A stretch of DNA of 64,000 bases. Source: Echinococcus granulosus (taxonomy: Eukaryota; Platyhelminthes; Cestoda; Cyclophyllidea; Taeniidae). Position numbers and translations under genes: made by a program. This document shows, piece by piece, positions 13,201 through 24,376 of the stretch. The notes below the pieces were generated by a model, which was given only the letters and a program-made list of their open reading frames with translations, was not told where the DNA came from and made no database searches. Location of the stretch: NCBI RefSeq assembly GCF_000524195.1, contig NW_020170387.1, positions 1,400,021-1,464,020 on the forward strand, written 5' to 3'. How positions within the stretch are numbered: the stretch's first letter is position 1; every line of letters starts with the position of its first letter.

Positions 13201-14735
13201 ATACCAAGAGATTTATACCTTTGAAAATGTGTCATTTGATGCCTATATTTGCGGGGTTTCCCCTCCACAACCCAATGGCAATATATCCCAGTCCTATAAA
13301 ATTGCAAAATTCAAATAAATGAAATAATTTTTTACAGGATTTTGGTGTGATTTCGCCTTACAAACAGTTTCCCAAACTACAGAGTTAATTACTCGAGGTG
13401 GACAACTAGGTGTCATAAGTACTATACATATAACATTGGTTTATACCACTCAAAAAACATTAATATCTAGTGGTGGCTATTGCTTAAAAATTACAGATTA
13501 TTGTCCTTAAGCCAAGTTGTCTTTGCTTAAAACTACCTAATCCTTAAGTCCATTTCGATGCAATCTGAGGTAAGTACCCTGATACAAGTATTTTTAACCG
13601 TCTGCATTTCATGAAAGGTTCCATACGAACTCCAAATTTGCGCTGGAGATGCCAAAAATCTGCCTTCTGTTATCCGCGATGCATTCTTTTTCTGAGTTAA
13701 GAGCACACCGGTTTGTCATGACCCTAGTCAAAGGTCACCTCCGTGCATGATCACAGCATTTTGCGCCTCAGGACGAGATTCTTTAGGGCTGCATTTTAAT
13801 TTCTGCTGTACTGAAGGCAATATTCATTAAAACCCTTTTTTGATACAGGAAGTGGAACATCAGCCCTCATCAATTTTAAATAGTCAAAGCGCTGAATGGA
13901 TTAATAAACAGTACGCGTAAACCACGAGGCACAGATTTTCTATACCTCTATAAAAACCATAAAATGGAGTTTTCCATGATTTAGGCAACTTAATGAGTTC
14001 CTCCTCTGTCAGTAGATGCAATTTTTTATTATCTGCCAATCCTAAACCATTTAAGAAATTTATTTATATCACTTGAAATATTTATTCCTCATGCACGATG
14101 ATTTAAATCCCCTTTTTTATCCCAAGGGTGTAGAAGAAGGCGTTCCGGGAAATTTGTTGTTGAAACTGTGTAAATTTTCGTTTCTTTAAAGTATCGAATG
14201 CACTTCAACGTCTGAAATCCAGGTAGTCGTCTGCTTTGAATACGTGCACTGATCGAAAACCATCGACTCCCGGCATTATGCGCATTCAACCCATCTTTGC
14301 TGCTGCATAAATTAGGGTTTTAAACCCACTCTGAAATGTCAGTCATGCCAGATTTATCCGTTCTCCGTCAATGTGGTGGTTTTCATGAATTGTTTATATG
14401 CCACCTAGCAGCGAAAGCACATGACTGAAGAATCACAATTATTCAGAAGCATTCGTGGCAAAAGCCGCAATATTGAGCAATGAAATGTCTCTGCAAAATA
14501 TTAATACTTGTGTTGGACTTCGTGCAGTTCATCCGTCTTAATGCCAAGTTCATGCGATCAACCTGATATGTAACTCACAATAGAATTTTTTCGGGCCTAA
14601 TCGAGATGCCAGGTTTGTCTTTTCGGTATTCGTGATTTAATGAGACCGAATGCAAAAACCAACACGGGCTCGTTTAACAGATGGAATAAACAGAAATTTT
14701 CGTCGACACAAAACTTTGTATTCATTCATTTACCC
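10201..14735. other. Long intergenic stretch without a supported gene
   Basis: About 4.5 kb of AT-rich DNA. The longest open frame (12391-12735, plus) begins at TTG, shows no recognisable domain and has no splice partners. Nothing else was recognised. Confidence 0.45.
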
Positions 14736-14741
14736 TTTAAT
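14736..14741 (-). terminator. Possible polyadenylation signal (ATTAAA) for the four-pass gene at 14893
   Basis: ATTAAA on the minus strand, about 150 bases downstream of the stop codon at 14893. It is the common variant hexamer, and such matches also arise by chance in AT-rich DNA. Confidence 0.3.
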
Positions 14742-14892
14742 AAAATTTGCATAAAAGGCATGTAATATAAGGTCGTGTCTGTATAAAGCCATACTTTTGT
14801 GGTAAATGCATGTCTTTTTACTGCTCCTCATTCTTCAATTCCTTCTTTTCATCCCGATGCAAATAGCACTCCATTGTGAGATCTTAGCTCCC

Positions 14893-15660
14893 TTAAAAAT
14901 GCTCTTGATTACGTTGATCCAACCTAGATTGCGAACTTGGATGCGACCGATGCCTATGTTCCGCCCTGACACTCATTGGGATTCTAATCGCTGACAGAGA
15001 TCTGTTTCTTCGACGATCGACTGAGTACAGTGATGGGGTAGGACGTGGTGGAGTTGGCGGTGGTGGTGGAGTTGGGGTCACAAAGGATCTCTGTGAACAG
15101 GCTTCGGTGTAGGCTGGTGGGTCACCCCGGACGGACAGCTGGTCGTAGTTGGGCGGTTTTGGTACTTCGTCAGGCATGAAAAAACCGATTGGTGGGGCGG
15201 GAAGGTCGCGTCCGTGATTGTGGTGACTAGTGATATCTGACACTTCATCTGGTATCCCAAAAATCACCACTCTGCAACAGATGTTAAGCTCACCAAAGAT
15301 AGTGAAAGCGTGGTAGAGAAGGAATGTTGTGAGAATCACTGAGAGCCATCCGACTGCGTAGACGTGGATTGAGAAAAATACCAGAGAGAGGATAGCACCA
15401 GCTACACAAGTACAGGAGGCGATAAAATCACTAAAACATGAGACTATGAGGAGGGGTCGTGTGGTTTTGACACCACAGACGATTGCGAATATGGAAGGTA
15501 GGATCCCAATTGCACCCACCCAATATCCCACATAGGAGGAGCTCGGGCGCTTGACCTCGGCTATAATGAGAGCAATGCTGAAGAAAGCTAAAATCACTCC
15601 AAACGTAATGTGTCGTCGCTGAATTGGGGTCGAAGTGGTGAGCGACATCTGTTGACCCAT
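14893..15660 (-). CDS. Four-pass membrane protein with PPxY tail (paralogue 2)
   Basis: A 255-residue, single-exon protein. Hydrophobic segments lie at about 18-34, 43-64, 69-96 and 101-123, followed by a cysteine pair (C128, C129). The tail carries PDEVPKPPNYDQLS from residue 163, a PPAY motif at 181-184, a proline run at 196-209 and a basic, serine-rich end. It is paralogous to the protein at 3905-4630: matching membrane layout, GYW before TM2, CC after TM4 and the shared PDEVPK-x-P-x-YD motif. It has two full PPxY motifs (PPNY, PPAY), whereas paralogue 1 has LPRY plus PPGY. WW-domain binding is known for PPxY; that it happens here is inferred. The start at 15660 was preferred over the ATG 38 codons upstream because the TATA box at 15703-15709 lies between the two and because paralogue 1 lacks the extra N-terminus. 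Function unknown; probably a surface or endomembrane protein. Confidence 0.8.
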   Translation of the reverse strand: MGQQMSLTTSTPIQRRHITFGVILAFFSIALIIAEVKRPSSSYVGYWVGAIGILPSIFAIVCGVKTTRPLLIVSCFSDFIASCTCVAGAILSLVFFSIHVYAVGWLSVILTTFLLYHAFTIFGELNICCRVVIFGIPDEVSDITSHHNHGRDLPAPPIGFFMPDEVPKPPNYDQLSVRGDPPAYTEACSQRSFVTPTPPPPPTPPRPTPSLYSVDRRRNRSLSAIRIPMSVRAEHRHRSHPSSQSRLDQRNQEHF

Positions 15661-15702
15661 TTTGAAGGGAGAGAATGAGCTGTGCAACCAAGGCGGTGCC
15701 AC

Positions 15703-15709
15703 TTTTATA
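15703..15709 (-). promoter_or_regulatory. TATA box of the four-pass gene at 14893-15660
   Basis: TATAAAA on the minus strand in a GC-rich setting (GGGC before, GTGGC after), about 43 bases before the ATG at 15660. Its presence inside the longer open frame is the main reason for choosing the downstream ATG. Confidence 0.6.
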
Positions 15710-15720
15710 GCCCGGGTGCA

Positions 15721-17095
15721 TGTGTGCCCGTTGCCAGTGGCTACAGTGCGTGCAGCATTATTGTGCCTGAGCAATCATTAGGCAGTAACTCTCCAGGCGC
15801 ACACGCACGCAGCTGCTTCAAGTCCTATTGGATGCACTGCGAACTCAGCGATGCATCATGAGCTCACCAGTCTGACCTCTTGCCAAACGTGTGACTTTCA
15901 CACGCCTCGCCGTAAGTTAGCGCTTTGCGTTATCTGACAGGAGTCTTTTGTTACTATCCTTCTTCTTCATATTATAACGCCTAACATGAATATTAATTTT
16001 CTTTTCTCTGCACTCCAAAAGAATTTCTCAGTGAGCAATTTGCACACTATTTTACATTTGGAATCCTTTCAGCCCTTCTTGTATTAATTTATAACTCGCT
16101 CTTCTAAAAGGGATAAGTCATTTAAATTTGTCAAGAATAAGCAATAGCACCAAGTCCATTTCAGGTGACTAATGACCTCTCATTTGTTTCATTCAGCAAT
16201 TCTCTTTACCACTAAAGTGTGGTTCATGGACTGACTGGTACTTGAAGCCCTTATCCACTAATCAATTTTCTGGAGCAGTTGCGAAATCCACAGTTCCCAT
16301 AAATGTCTCTTAATGAGTGATTAATTTCAGCCTTTCCTTCGCTCGCGGTCCATCGAAATGGTGAAATTAATAAAGGATAGAAATTTTATTAATGAAGTAG
16401 GGAATGGATGTGTTATGACGCAATGGGTTTACGATCTTATGCAACCTAATTCTAATAACTGGATATCTTAGGTTGTAACTATCCACTTAAGTAGGCAAAA
16501 TGGCAATTAGGGATTCCGATGAGAGCTTACTTTGTTTTGGCGCATACGAGGCGTAGCATAGCTTTTTTTACGAAAGGAATATACCATAGATTAAAAATTC
16601 ATCATTTAGCACCATATATCCCCTGCGGTTAAGTGGTCACGGCCACTGTTATGTATGGTTTCCCCAAAACCAATTCAGTTCAGAGGATCTGATAAGACTA
16701 TTAGTGGTGCCGCTACAAAATTGCTAAAATCCTTGTTCCTGTGCCCTGGACCTTGGAAGAAGGCGTTGCAACATATGCTAATTCATGCCATCCGTTGTTT
16801 CAATAGTTCATGAACCATAACAAAGTGCGGAGAGACTTCCAATTGGATCGCAATCAGCTTCTCTTCAAGCTTCCCTGTTTCCATTTGACCTAGCAAAATA
16901 AGGAACTGGATTAATTTTATTCAAAATATTTCCACTTTAATCAGATAATTCCTTCACATTAAAAACATAGATACTGATCTTTCGCTGGATCCACCTTTGA
17001 CACAACATAATCCAACTTTAAAAAGGGTAATGCTTTAAAATGCCTCAATTTTACTTGTTTTAAATCGGTAAAAGGCAGATGCAATATTCTTAAAA
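15721..17095. other. Intergenic DNA between two minus-strand membrane-protein genes
   Basis: No coding region recognised. The part just upstream of the TATA box at 15703 (15720-15900) is richer in GC than the rest and is the likely upstream promoter region of the gene at 14893-15660. Confidence 0.4.
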
Positions 17096-17101
17096 TTTAT
17101 T
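17096..17101 (-). terminator. Polyadenylation signal (AATAAA) of the claudin-like gene
   Basis: AATAAA on the minus strand, about 87 bases downstream of the stop codon at 17188. Position and sequence fit a 3' end signal. Confidence 0.5.
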
Positions 17102-17187
17102 TAAGGAGAGCAGAGAAGGTGCACTTTCGAGTTGGGTAGCTGAGCCACTTAGTCGGAGTGATGACTCGTTTACGGTGGCGGTGAGAT

Positions 17188-17598
17188 CTACTTGAAAATG
17201 AGGGCGAGGATGAGCATGACGGTGAACTGGATGCCCAGAGTGGTGCCGACAATGGCCATGAAGGGGCTCCACGAGACACTGGCCTTATCAGTGTAAAGGA
17301 GGACCGCTGCGATTGCGAAGATTGATGCGATGGCGGAAATGACAGCGGCGATAATATTGACCCAAGGGGGCAAGGATACGAACATTACTACTAGGAGGAT
17401 GACGAGCACCACGAAGAGCAGCAACACCGCTATGATAAGGAGCACGCCGATGGCCAGGTAGTGGTCTCCCAACGCGCCTCCAATCTTACTGCATAAGTCG
17501 AAGATGTTGCCCCCGCAGGGCCACTTAGGAATGGCTAGCGCGAGGATGAGGAAGAAGGTGGACACAGCCACCGCCACTATGCTTACCACTGGGTGCAT
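17188..17598 (-). CDS. Small four-pass membrane protein, claudin/PMP22-like layout
   Basis: A 136-residue single-exon protein that is almost all membrane: hydrophobic segments at about 4-22, 48-75, 79-101 and 112-134, with one larger loop between the first two. That loop holds W26, C28 and C36, which recalls the W..C..C pattern of the first extracellular loop of claudin/PMP22/EMP proteins, although the exact consensus is not met and the protein is shorter than most claudins. It lacks the PPxY tail of the two neighbours, so it is not obviously their paralogue. The start at 17598 is supported by a TATA box about 36 bases upstream; an ATG at 17617 is out of frame. A role in the surface membrane or cell contacts is only a guess from the topology. 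Confidence 0.75.
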   Translation of the reverse strand: MHPVVSIVAVAVSTFFLILALAIPKWPCGGNIFDLCSKIGGALGDHYLAIGVLLIIAVLLLFVVLVILLVVMFVSLPPWVNIIAAVISAIASIFAIAAVLLYTDKASVSWSPFMAIVGTTLGIQFTVMLILALIFK

Positions 17599-17633
17599 TG
17601 TACTGCAATTTTGCCATTCTGACCAAGCTGGCG

Positions 17634-17641
17634 TTTATATA
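17634..17641 (-). promoter_or_regulatory. TATA box of the claudin-like gene
   Basis: TATATAAA on the minus strand, about 36 bases before the ATG at 17598. It implies a 5' leader of only a few bases, or a start site between the TATA box and the ATG. Confidence 0.55.
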
Positions 17642-17649
17642 TTTGGCTT

Positions 17650-19320
17650 TTATTTCCTTAGGGGTCTATTTATCAGTCTCTAGTGGTAACGGTTGCCTGG
17701 CTGCAGACTTTTCATAGTCCTTTATTCGTTGTGGTGTTAATACAATTCTTTCTGGCGTATTCAGTGCTTAATCAAAGGAGTTTACTAACATTGCATCGTT
17801 TTAGTTTTGCATTGCAACAATGTTTTTACAAATCCATTTCTTACTTTTTATTTTATAGATTGCTTGGCTTCTGTGAAAATGTGTTTTATCATACTTGTTT
17901 CTAAAGTAGCGGTCAATTCAAATGTGCCACCAAAGTTGCAATTTAAAGTGCTCCTTTATTATCACTTTCCCACCAATGCTTTCTTATTCGATGAGTTGTT
18001 GGTGCTTAAAATGCGACATTTTTCCACTGATACCTGACTACTTGGCATTAGTATGATTCGGAATAACGCACAGGTGAAGCGAACTTTTGCAGCAGCTATT
18101 CTCCAGCCCACCCTATCTTCACCTACAGGTTCAGAGCCTATATTACTGCATTTTCGTAACTATAAGCCTATTTCAAATTTAAATTTATCTAGCGGCATTT
18201 TAAGTAAGAGTTTCCGTAAAATATGTGCGTACCTTAGCTCCTACTCCTTACCATGAGTTTAGCCATTCTAGCAAAAAACTATTCGTCCTCCCTCATCTTG
18301 CAATTTCTTACATTTTAGAAAACTCCTTTATCATATTTTAGGATAATAGGTCATCGATCCTGAGAAGTATCATTCGTGTGCATGAAGGGAAAAAGCGTTG
18401 CCCAAGCAACCCGTTTGTGATATTTGTTGTCTATTCCTGGACGTTATTTGCTTGTTTTAAAAGTACCTCGTGTTGCAAGTACATGCAAGGCAAAAGCATA
18501 GTCTACGGGGGATCCCTAAGCATAAAGGCGGCGCTTTATGCAGCAAGGCTCAGCTAGACCAGATAGCTGTGACCCCCACAACTTCATCCACTTCATAGTG
18601 TTGTGTACCACCAGGCGGGAGATGCAACCACTCAGCGGTCCAAACACATCAATGGGTGGTCAAGTAGCACTTCAAAAAATTTATTTGACTACATTTACAG
18701 AAAGATGTCCCATCTCGTAGATTGCTTCGACAGAAGCATGTGGTTGAGCTCTTGACGTAATATTGGGTGATATTTATTTCCTACACTGGTGTGGTTACAT
18801 CCCAGAATCTAGTGGTAAATTAGAGAATTTCTCACAGTTTCAAATAAACCTCTACTACCGTATGCTTTTATGAAATTTGTAAAACTTTCGACGGGAAAGT
18901 GAATTATCATTATAAAAATTTTTCACGGGTAAACAGACCCCCTTATTTTTAATATCACGGGGAACGAAATGGCGTTTCACCCATCAGATTTATCTTGTGC
19001 ATTGCTTCTAACATTGGATCTATGACTCTGGTATCCATCTGTCACATGTATAACACTATTTTTATCTTTAAGAAAGGTACCTTTTCGTATTGAGAGAACT
19101 TCAAATTTAGTAAGTGCTGAATTAAAATATTTTAGTGCCGAAAATTTATGGAATAAATAAAACATAGAAGAAGTGTACGATACCTGGAGGAGAGGTAGCC
19201 GCAATTTCCTGTGATAGCGATCAGTAGATTGTAATCGCGTGTTCAACACCAGAAAGAACTCGGAGGGGAAAGGATGTTCCCGAAATCGACTAAGTTACTC
19301 GTTATCTGCTATGTGAATTA
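17650..19320. other. Intergenic DNA, no supported gene
   Basis: AT-rich and non-coding as far as I can see. A moderately GC-rich patch at about 18470-18760 may be another repeat fragment but does not align convincingly with the A-D family. Confidence 0.4.
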
Positions 19321-19324
19321 CCGT

Positions 19325-19618
19325 TCATGTGCATCCGTACATCACTTCCTCCTCAGTTCCAAAGCTCCCTAGACCCGAATATTTCTCACCCTCATAGCTG
19401 CAAGGCTTCATCAAGAAATTCTTCTTATCGTTCCTTAACTTAACTTTTGGTTTAATTAATCCACAAATATGGATTACCATTTCTGTAGCTGATGAGGGTC
19501 TGCCGTATCGGAGGTTTTCACTTTTGTGGTTTACCAAAGTCAATTCGAGATCATGTGCAGCGAGCCAATCAATCTTGACACATTGAGGTTCAGGATCAGA
19601 TTTTTCTCTGAGGTTCAT
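19325..19618 (-). pseudogene. Possible fragment of a LINE-type reverse transcriptase
   Basis: A 97-codon open frame from an ATG. Its first half (WLAAHDLELTLVNHKSE, then about 15 residues further a VIHICGL stretch) resembles the WL...gLeLa..KTE...r......v.v.G segment that follows the catalytic motifs in jockey/R1-type non-LTR reverse transcriptases. The expected KYLG motif is not intact and no YADD-like motif is seen upstream. If the reading is right, this is a short dead remnant. It could also be a chance match. Confidence 0.3.
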
Positions 19619-20114
19619 TTAGCAGCATGACTGACCATGCCATTTAATTACGGTGAGGCAGAAACAGGTGGCCTCGCAAGTAGGAGACTATACTTGGCAT
19701 TAATATTGTACGAGGGTTAATCAGGTCCATTTTGGGACCTCTGCCCTACAACGCGCTAGATTTTATAAAAGATGACATTACAATGCCACGTATTTGAATA
19801 GGTTAGTACAAAAACGACAAAAATGATTAGCGAAATCAAAATATAAGCGTTTTGTAAATGCTCTTGTTTGTTAGTTTTGCAAATTGATTTAATTTTCCCG
19901 AACAAAACAAGCGGTGATATATTCGTAATCTGTTTTTGTTAACACAATTAAATCACATATGAACGTAGCCTATCGCCCCTCAATAGTGTGTTGCAAGTTA
20001 TACTCAAGAAATTTGTGCTAATCTTGGTACATGTGTAATGCTCTTACACTTTGCTCAACTCTGCGTTTGATCACACGGACACTTAGATCACCGCAGATTC
20101 TACTTTCGCTCGGT

Positions 20115-21080
20115 GGTATGGCTTTCGGGCCAGGGTGGTAGCCTCTCGGCTCTTCTGTAGGTCATTATTATCTCTTCTGCCATGCCAATATGCTTCCTTA
20201 CGACATTAGGGAAGACCAGGGACGCTATATTGGTGGCAGCAGTAAGCAAAACCCATTCCTATAGGACAACTACCTGAATTTAAGTTTAAATTGGTAAAGA
20301 AGAACACCCGGTTTTGATGGGCGAATCTGTGAAGACACCTAACAGAGGGGTCAAAAATGGCTTCTACCTTTGGTAAATACCCCAGTTTTATATTCTGTAG
20401 GAATATTACTAGCAACCAAAGTGACATCGGCCGTGAACCATCTAAAAAAGCTCTTTACAGTAGCTATATGAAAATGTCGACTAATTTACCATGCGATACC
20501 GCCTCCTCACTACTAGCCGTATGAGATGTGAATAGATACATGACTAGTCAGCTGTGAAGCGTGAACAAAGTGGCAGAGAAGAATTTATGGGAACCTCTAT
20601 CTCCATAAAGCAAATTTAAATTCGCCTTGCACCTATCGATGGAGATGCAAGATATGCAACATTAGCCAATCTCCAGCAGCATGAAGGCTGCTAATTCCTC
20701 TCCAGATGCAGGTACAAAGCACATCGAAATTCCAATTAGGGTGGAATCGTCAGGATGGATAGGTGTTGTTAGGATTAAGCATCTTTTCAGTAGTACGCGA
20801 ATTCGATGACTAAAGTAACTTGTTCGTGGGTGTTTTTTAAATACCATATACACTATGATGGCTGACGAGGAAGGCACACCAAGGAGAGTAAAGAAGGGCT
20901 ATGCAGTGGACACTGAAGTTTCTAAAAACTGTATTTCGGCTAGACGGCATGGTCTCTAGACAACACTAATAGCCTTACCTCTCGTGTACATTAGTAACAT
21001 ATCTTCTGTCGGAATACTATGACTTCTTGCAAGTTCTGCGAAGAATCGGGGCGCTACACAGCTTTCAAATCTAGGACTTG
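20115..21080 (+). repeat. Unclassified interspersed repeat, copy C
   Basis: Aligns to copy A: 20200-20270 (GACGCTATATTGGTGGCAGC core) with 2355-2410, 20330-20430 with 2480-2600, 20825-20920 (ACTATGATGGCTGACGAGG and downstream) with 2900-2995, and GGGGCGCTACAC near 21050 with 3064. Its start (ATGGCTTTCGGGCC near 20118) is shared with copy D at 25570. The minus-strand frame at 20206-20427 parallels the plus-strand frame of copy B at 9943-10167 (both begin MSL.LL..FL and continue LPKVE/LLKVD.IF.PS), which hints at an original coding strand. Confidence 0.6.
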
Positions 21081-21681
21081 TGTTAGTTGGTTAGGTAATT
21101 GCTAATTATTGGACGACCAGGTATCGAAAAGTGAAACTATGTACCTATCAAAATCATCGATGTCTCAGTTTTCCGACAATCCATCATAAATGTCCACAAT
21201 GTGAAATACAGGCTTTTGTCTAATTGAGATCATCTATGTACGAATTATTCCATTCTACGACTACTACTTCTAAAATATTATTAACAATAAATCAAGTGAA
21301 AAATATAAAAATACGAACGTTTGGACTGCGCAAATATGTTAAATACAAATTAACAAGGATATCCACTCCGAGAGCGTATTGGTTATGATTGCGCCAATAG
21401 GCTTTGTTAGGACCTGTAATGGCCACGAAAGTTCGCTACCGTTTTTAACTCGAATTGAATTTGCTTTGTACCTCATGAATAAGTGAAGGGTTGGCTATTT
21501 ATATTCACTGCGACTTCACTTTTTCCATATCCGTAATGCGCTATTTGAAAGTCGTGTGTAAACAATTGACTCTGGGTTCTGGCCCGGCTGGTGTTTGCTC
21601 TCCAAGCACTTATGCCCTCACATTATATTGTAATTCTCTTCCAATTCTAACTTGTCCTCTGTTGTTTTATAAATACCTAAT

Positions 21682-21781
21682 NNNNNNNNNNNNNNNNNNN
21701 NNNNNNNNNNNNNNNNNNNNNNNNNNNNNNNNNNNNNNNNNNNNNNNNNNNNNNNNNNNNNNNNNNNNNNNNNNNNNNNNN
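21682..21781. other. Assembly gap (100 N)
   Basis: Exactly 100 undetermined bases, the conventional size for a gap of unknown length. It lies about 175 bases upstream of the first coding exon of the first AGPAT gene, so promoter or 5' exon sequence of that gene may be missing. Confidence 0.98.
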
Positions 21782-21944
21782 TAATCAGCTTCCCAGGAGC
21801 AATTTATAGTTACTTTTATATGCTCTAAACATAATGTCTTGTGTTTTGCCTCTGCCTGCTCCCCAAGCTTGCAAAAGTATTTTTGTTTCAAGCCTGTCTA
21901 ATCGGCTATAATTGCTCTACTTTAGCCCATCTTTCTACTATTTT

Positions 21945-21956
21945 ATCCTCCACAGG
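21945..21956 (+). promoter_or_regulatory. Splice acceptor abutting the first AGPAT start codon
   Basis: A pyrimidine-rich run ending TCCACAG sits immediately before G-ATG (start codon 21957). It is either the 3' end of a 5' UTR intron whose upstream exon is not visible, or a spliced-leader trans-splice acceptor as used in flatworms. The second AGPAT gene has the same design. Confidence 0.5.
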
Positions 21957-24376
21957 ATGTATTGGCAACTAGCCATCAGTTTTGTCCTCTTGATGATTGT
22001 CATTCCTGCTACTCGGGCACGTGTGCACTATTTTTTGGCCTATTTCATCTACGCCTCTGTCGTGTTCGTCGGTTCGGTTGTGTATGCGTTCAAGTTCTTT
22101 CTCAAAGGAGAACCACGTTATGAGAATAGCTGGTTAGTTTTTTTTCTAATCGTCCCTTTCCATTTGTTTATAGCGAGTTTATGAAAGTTTATAGACTGGC
22201 TCGCACGTTAATGGGTCTTCAACCGCGGATCTTTGGTCTGGAGACTTATGACCCCGAACAACAATATATTTACATCGCTAACCATCAAAGCTTCATCGAT
22301 GTCTTGTGTAAGTTCGCTCGGATATTAAAACACCTGTTTTCTAAATGCTTTTTGAATGCTATCTGACAAGCGTCTTGCCCTTATTAGCGCTCACAGACGT
22401 TTGGAAGCTTCCCTCAACTGTTATTGCAAAGGATACTTTGAGGTATTTCGGTCCACTTGGAGCCATTCTCTATTACACCAAATGCATCCTCATTCATCGC
22501 TCTAACCACGAAAAGGCTATCTCCGAAATGAACCGAGCAGCTGAGCAAATTATGAACGATAAGGTTTGCATTTTTCAACATTTGCAACTGTCGACCTATT
22601 GTTTATTTCAACTTTACTTATTGGTTAATTGGAATTGGCAGTAGAAAATACAAACCTTTAAAATTTTATGACTGTCGTTGCACAATAAATTAACGTGGAA
22701 TCCTCGAAATTATCGTGGTCTGGGACAATACTTTTACTCCATTCATCTCGGTTTGCCTTAACACTGATACTTTTAAACTCCCTTATTGAGATGGTTACGA
22801 AATGGTTTATTAAACACTCTTGCTAATACTTTATGCCACAGATTGGATACTCATCATTCTTCAGGTCAGTCTCTTTGTGTTCCCTGAGGGAACAAGGAAC
22901 TGTTCAGGTCATTTGCTGCCCTTCAAGAAGGGCGCCTTTCATATGGCAATTCAGACTCATCTCCCTATCCAACCCGTCGTCATTTCTTGCTACAACTCTT
23001 TCCTCGATCACAAGAGGTTCTCCCTTACTCCAGGTGTGTTTTGCTCCCCTGCGGAGCTTGCCTTTTCCGCGTACTTGAACTGCTTTTGTACGGCAGCTGA
23101 ATTTGCGAAAATATGATACCGTAGACTGATTCGCGATTTGATAAGCGTAGACACCAATGTTCCAGCTGTATGGCTGCTTCTCTAAGCTGCATCCTGTCTG
23201 GTGGTGAAGATTGCCCTGTTTAGTGGAGGGTAAAGGACTACCTCCTTTTTTTTCAATATTAAACTATTTCTATTATGAGTGTAAAAATACCTTCATATGT
23301 GCGTGTATATGAAGAACCGTCCACTAAGTGGAGACCTTAAAGTACTTATTCCCATGCTGACTCTCAAGTAAGAAGTGGATCTAGTGAATTTGCATACCCT
23401 TTGATCTAAGCGTTAATCTGTTCTTTTGAAGTTCGTTTCGCGGCTGCTATGGTACATGTCTAATGTTTGGTCTGTTATTCAAAACACTGCACTTTATTGG
23501 GCACGAACTTCGTGTGCTAAAACCGGCGGACACGATTCGCATTTCATTCGGGCAATCCTGTTCTTCACTTCGTTAATTGCCTTGTCACGTCATATGATCT
23601 CATTTCTGTCAGCTTATGAATTCACCAATATTACGGTTTTATCACTATTTAGTCAGTGGTTACTGTTGGTCAAACCTATCTAAGCGGTTGTCTGTTGTCT
23701 CTTGATGCTATAGGGACGCGTCTTGTATTACTTATTGTCATAGGCACCTGAACAAGCTTTTAAAGTTGGTAATTAACTCGATAGTCTACAGTGAAATTTG
23801 TCGGAAGTCCAGGTCAAATATTTGCAGTATAGTTTTCGCGCCATAATTTTTTGACTTACAGCTGTCTCCAAATCCGCAATTGGGCTTTTGCTATTACTGC
23901 TTTACCGCCGTCTTAGCAACAAGACTTTATCCATTTTCAAGCACTATTTTAATTTACGTTTTTCAATAATTGAATCTATTCAAAACGAGGTTTTCTGGTG
24001 TGTTGAATTGCTTTTTCAATTCTACATTACCTCGAACTGTCACAATTGCCTGAGGTTTATTGGGATTTATTGAAAGCATCTTGAAATTTCAGAGCCCATA
24101 TGTACCGTGTTATTTTTCACCATAATGGTCGGACCCACTAGTGAAATTTTCTGATTTTGGAAGTTCGAAATGCTCAAAAAGTTGTCTACTATCCACTCCC
24201 TTCCAGTGCCTTACAGCATCTATCTGCTTCCTCCCATCTCCACGGTCGGAATGGACAAGTCTCAGGTAGATGAGCTGGTGAAGCGAACGTACCTGGCCAT
24301 GTCCGAGGTCTTCAATCGGACGGTGCGAGCCTCGCTCGAGGAGTTGGGCAAGGATCTTCGAAGAAAGTTGGGCTGA
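21957..24376 (+). CDS. 1-acyl-sn-glycerol-3-phosphate acyltransferase (AGPAT/LPAAT), first tandem copy
   Basis: Adds an acyl chain from acyl-CoA to lysophosphatidic acid to make phosphatidic acid, at the ER membrane. Coding exons: 21957-22132, 22174-22307, 22388-22563, 22865-23033 and 24207-24376, with GT..AG borders and matching phases; the first intron is only 41 bases. Product 274 residues, close to human AGPAT1/2. Two hydrophobic segments occupy about 5-17 and 28-50. Catalytic motif I is NHQSFID at 95-101 (NHx4D); motif II is the AKDTLRYFGPLG region; motif III is FPEGTRN around 168-174, followed by LPFKKGAFH; motif IV is the PIQPVVI strand. All key residues are present, so the enzyme should be active. 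The start follows a strong acceptor. A paralogue with identical lengths for exons 2-4 lies downstream at 27100-31565. It could prefer another lysophospholipid, but the motifs fit AGPAT1/2 best. Confidence 0.9.

Noticed and set aside
15661..15774. Upstream in-frame ATG extending the second PPxY protein by 38 residues
   Set aside because: The TATA box at 15703-15709 lies inside the extension, and the paralogue has no such N-terminus.
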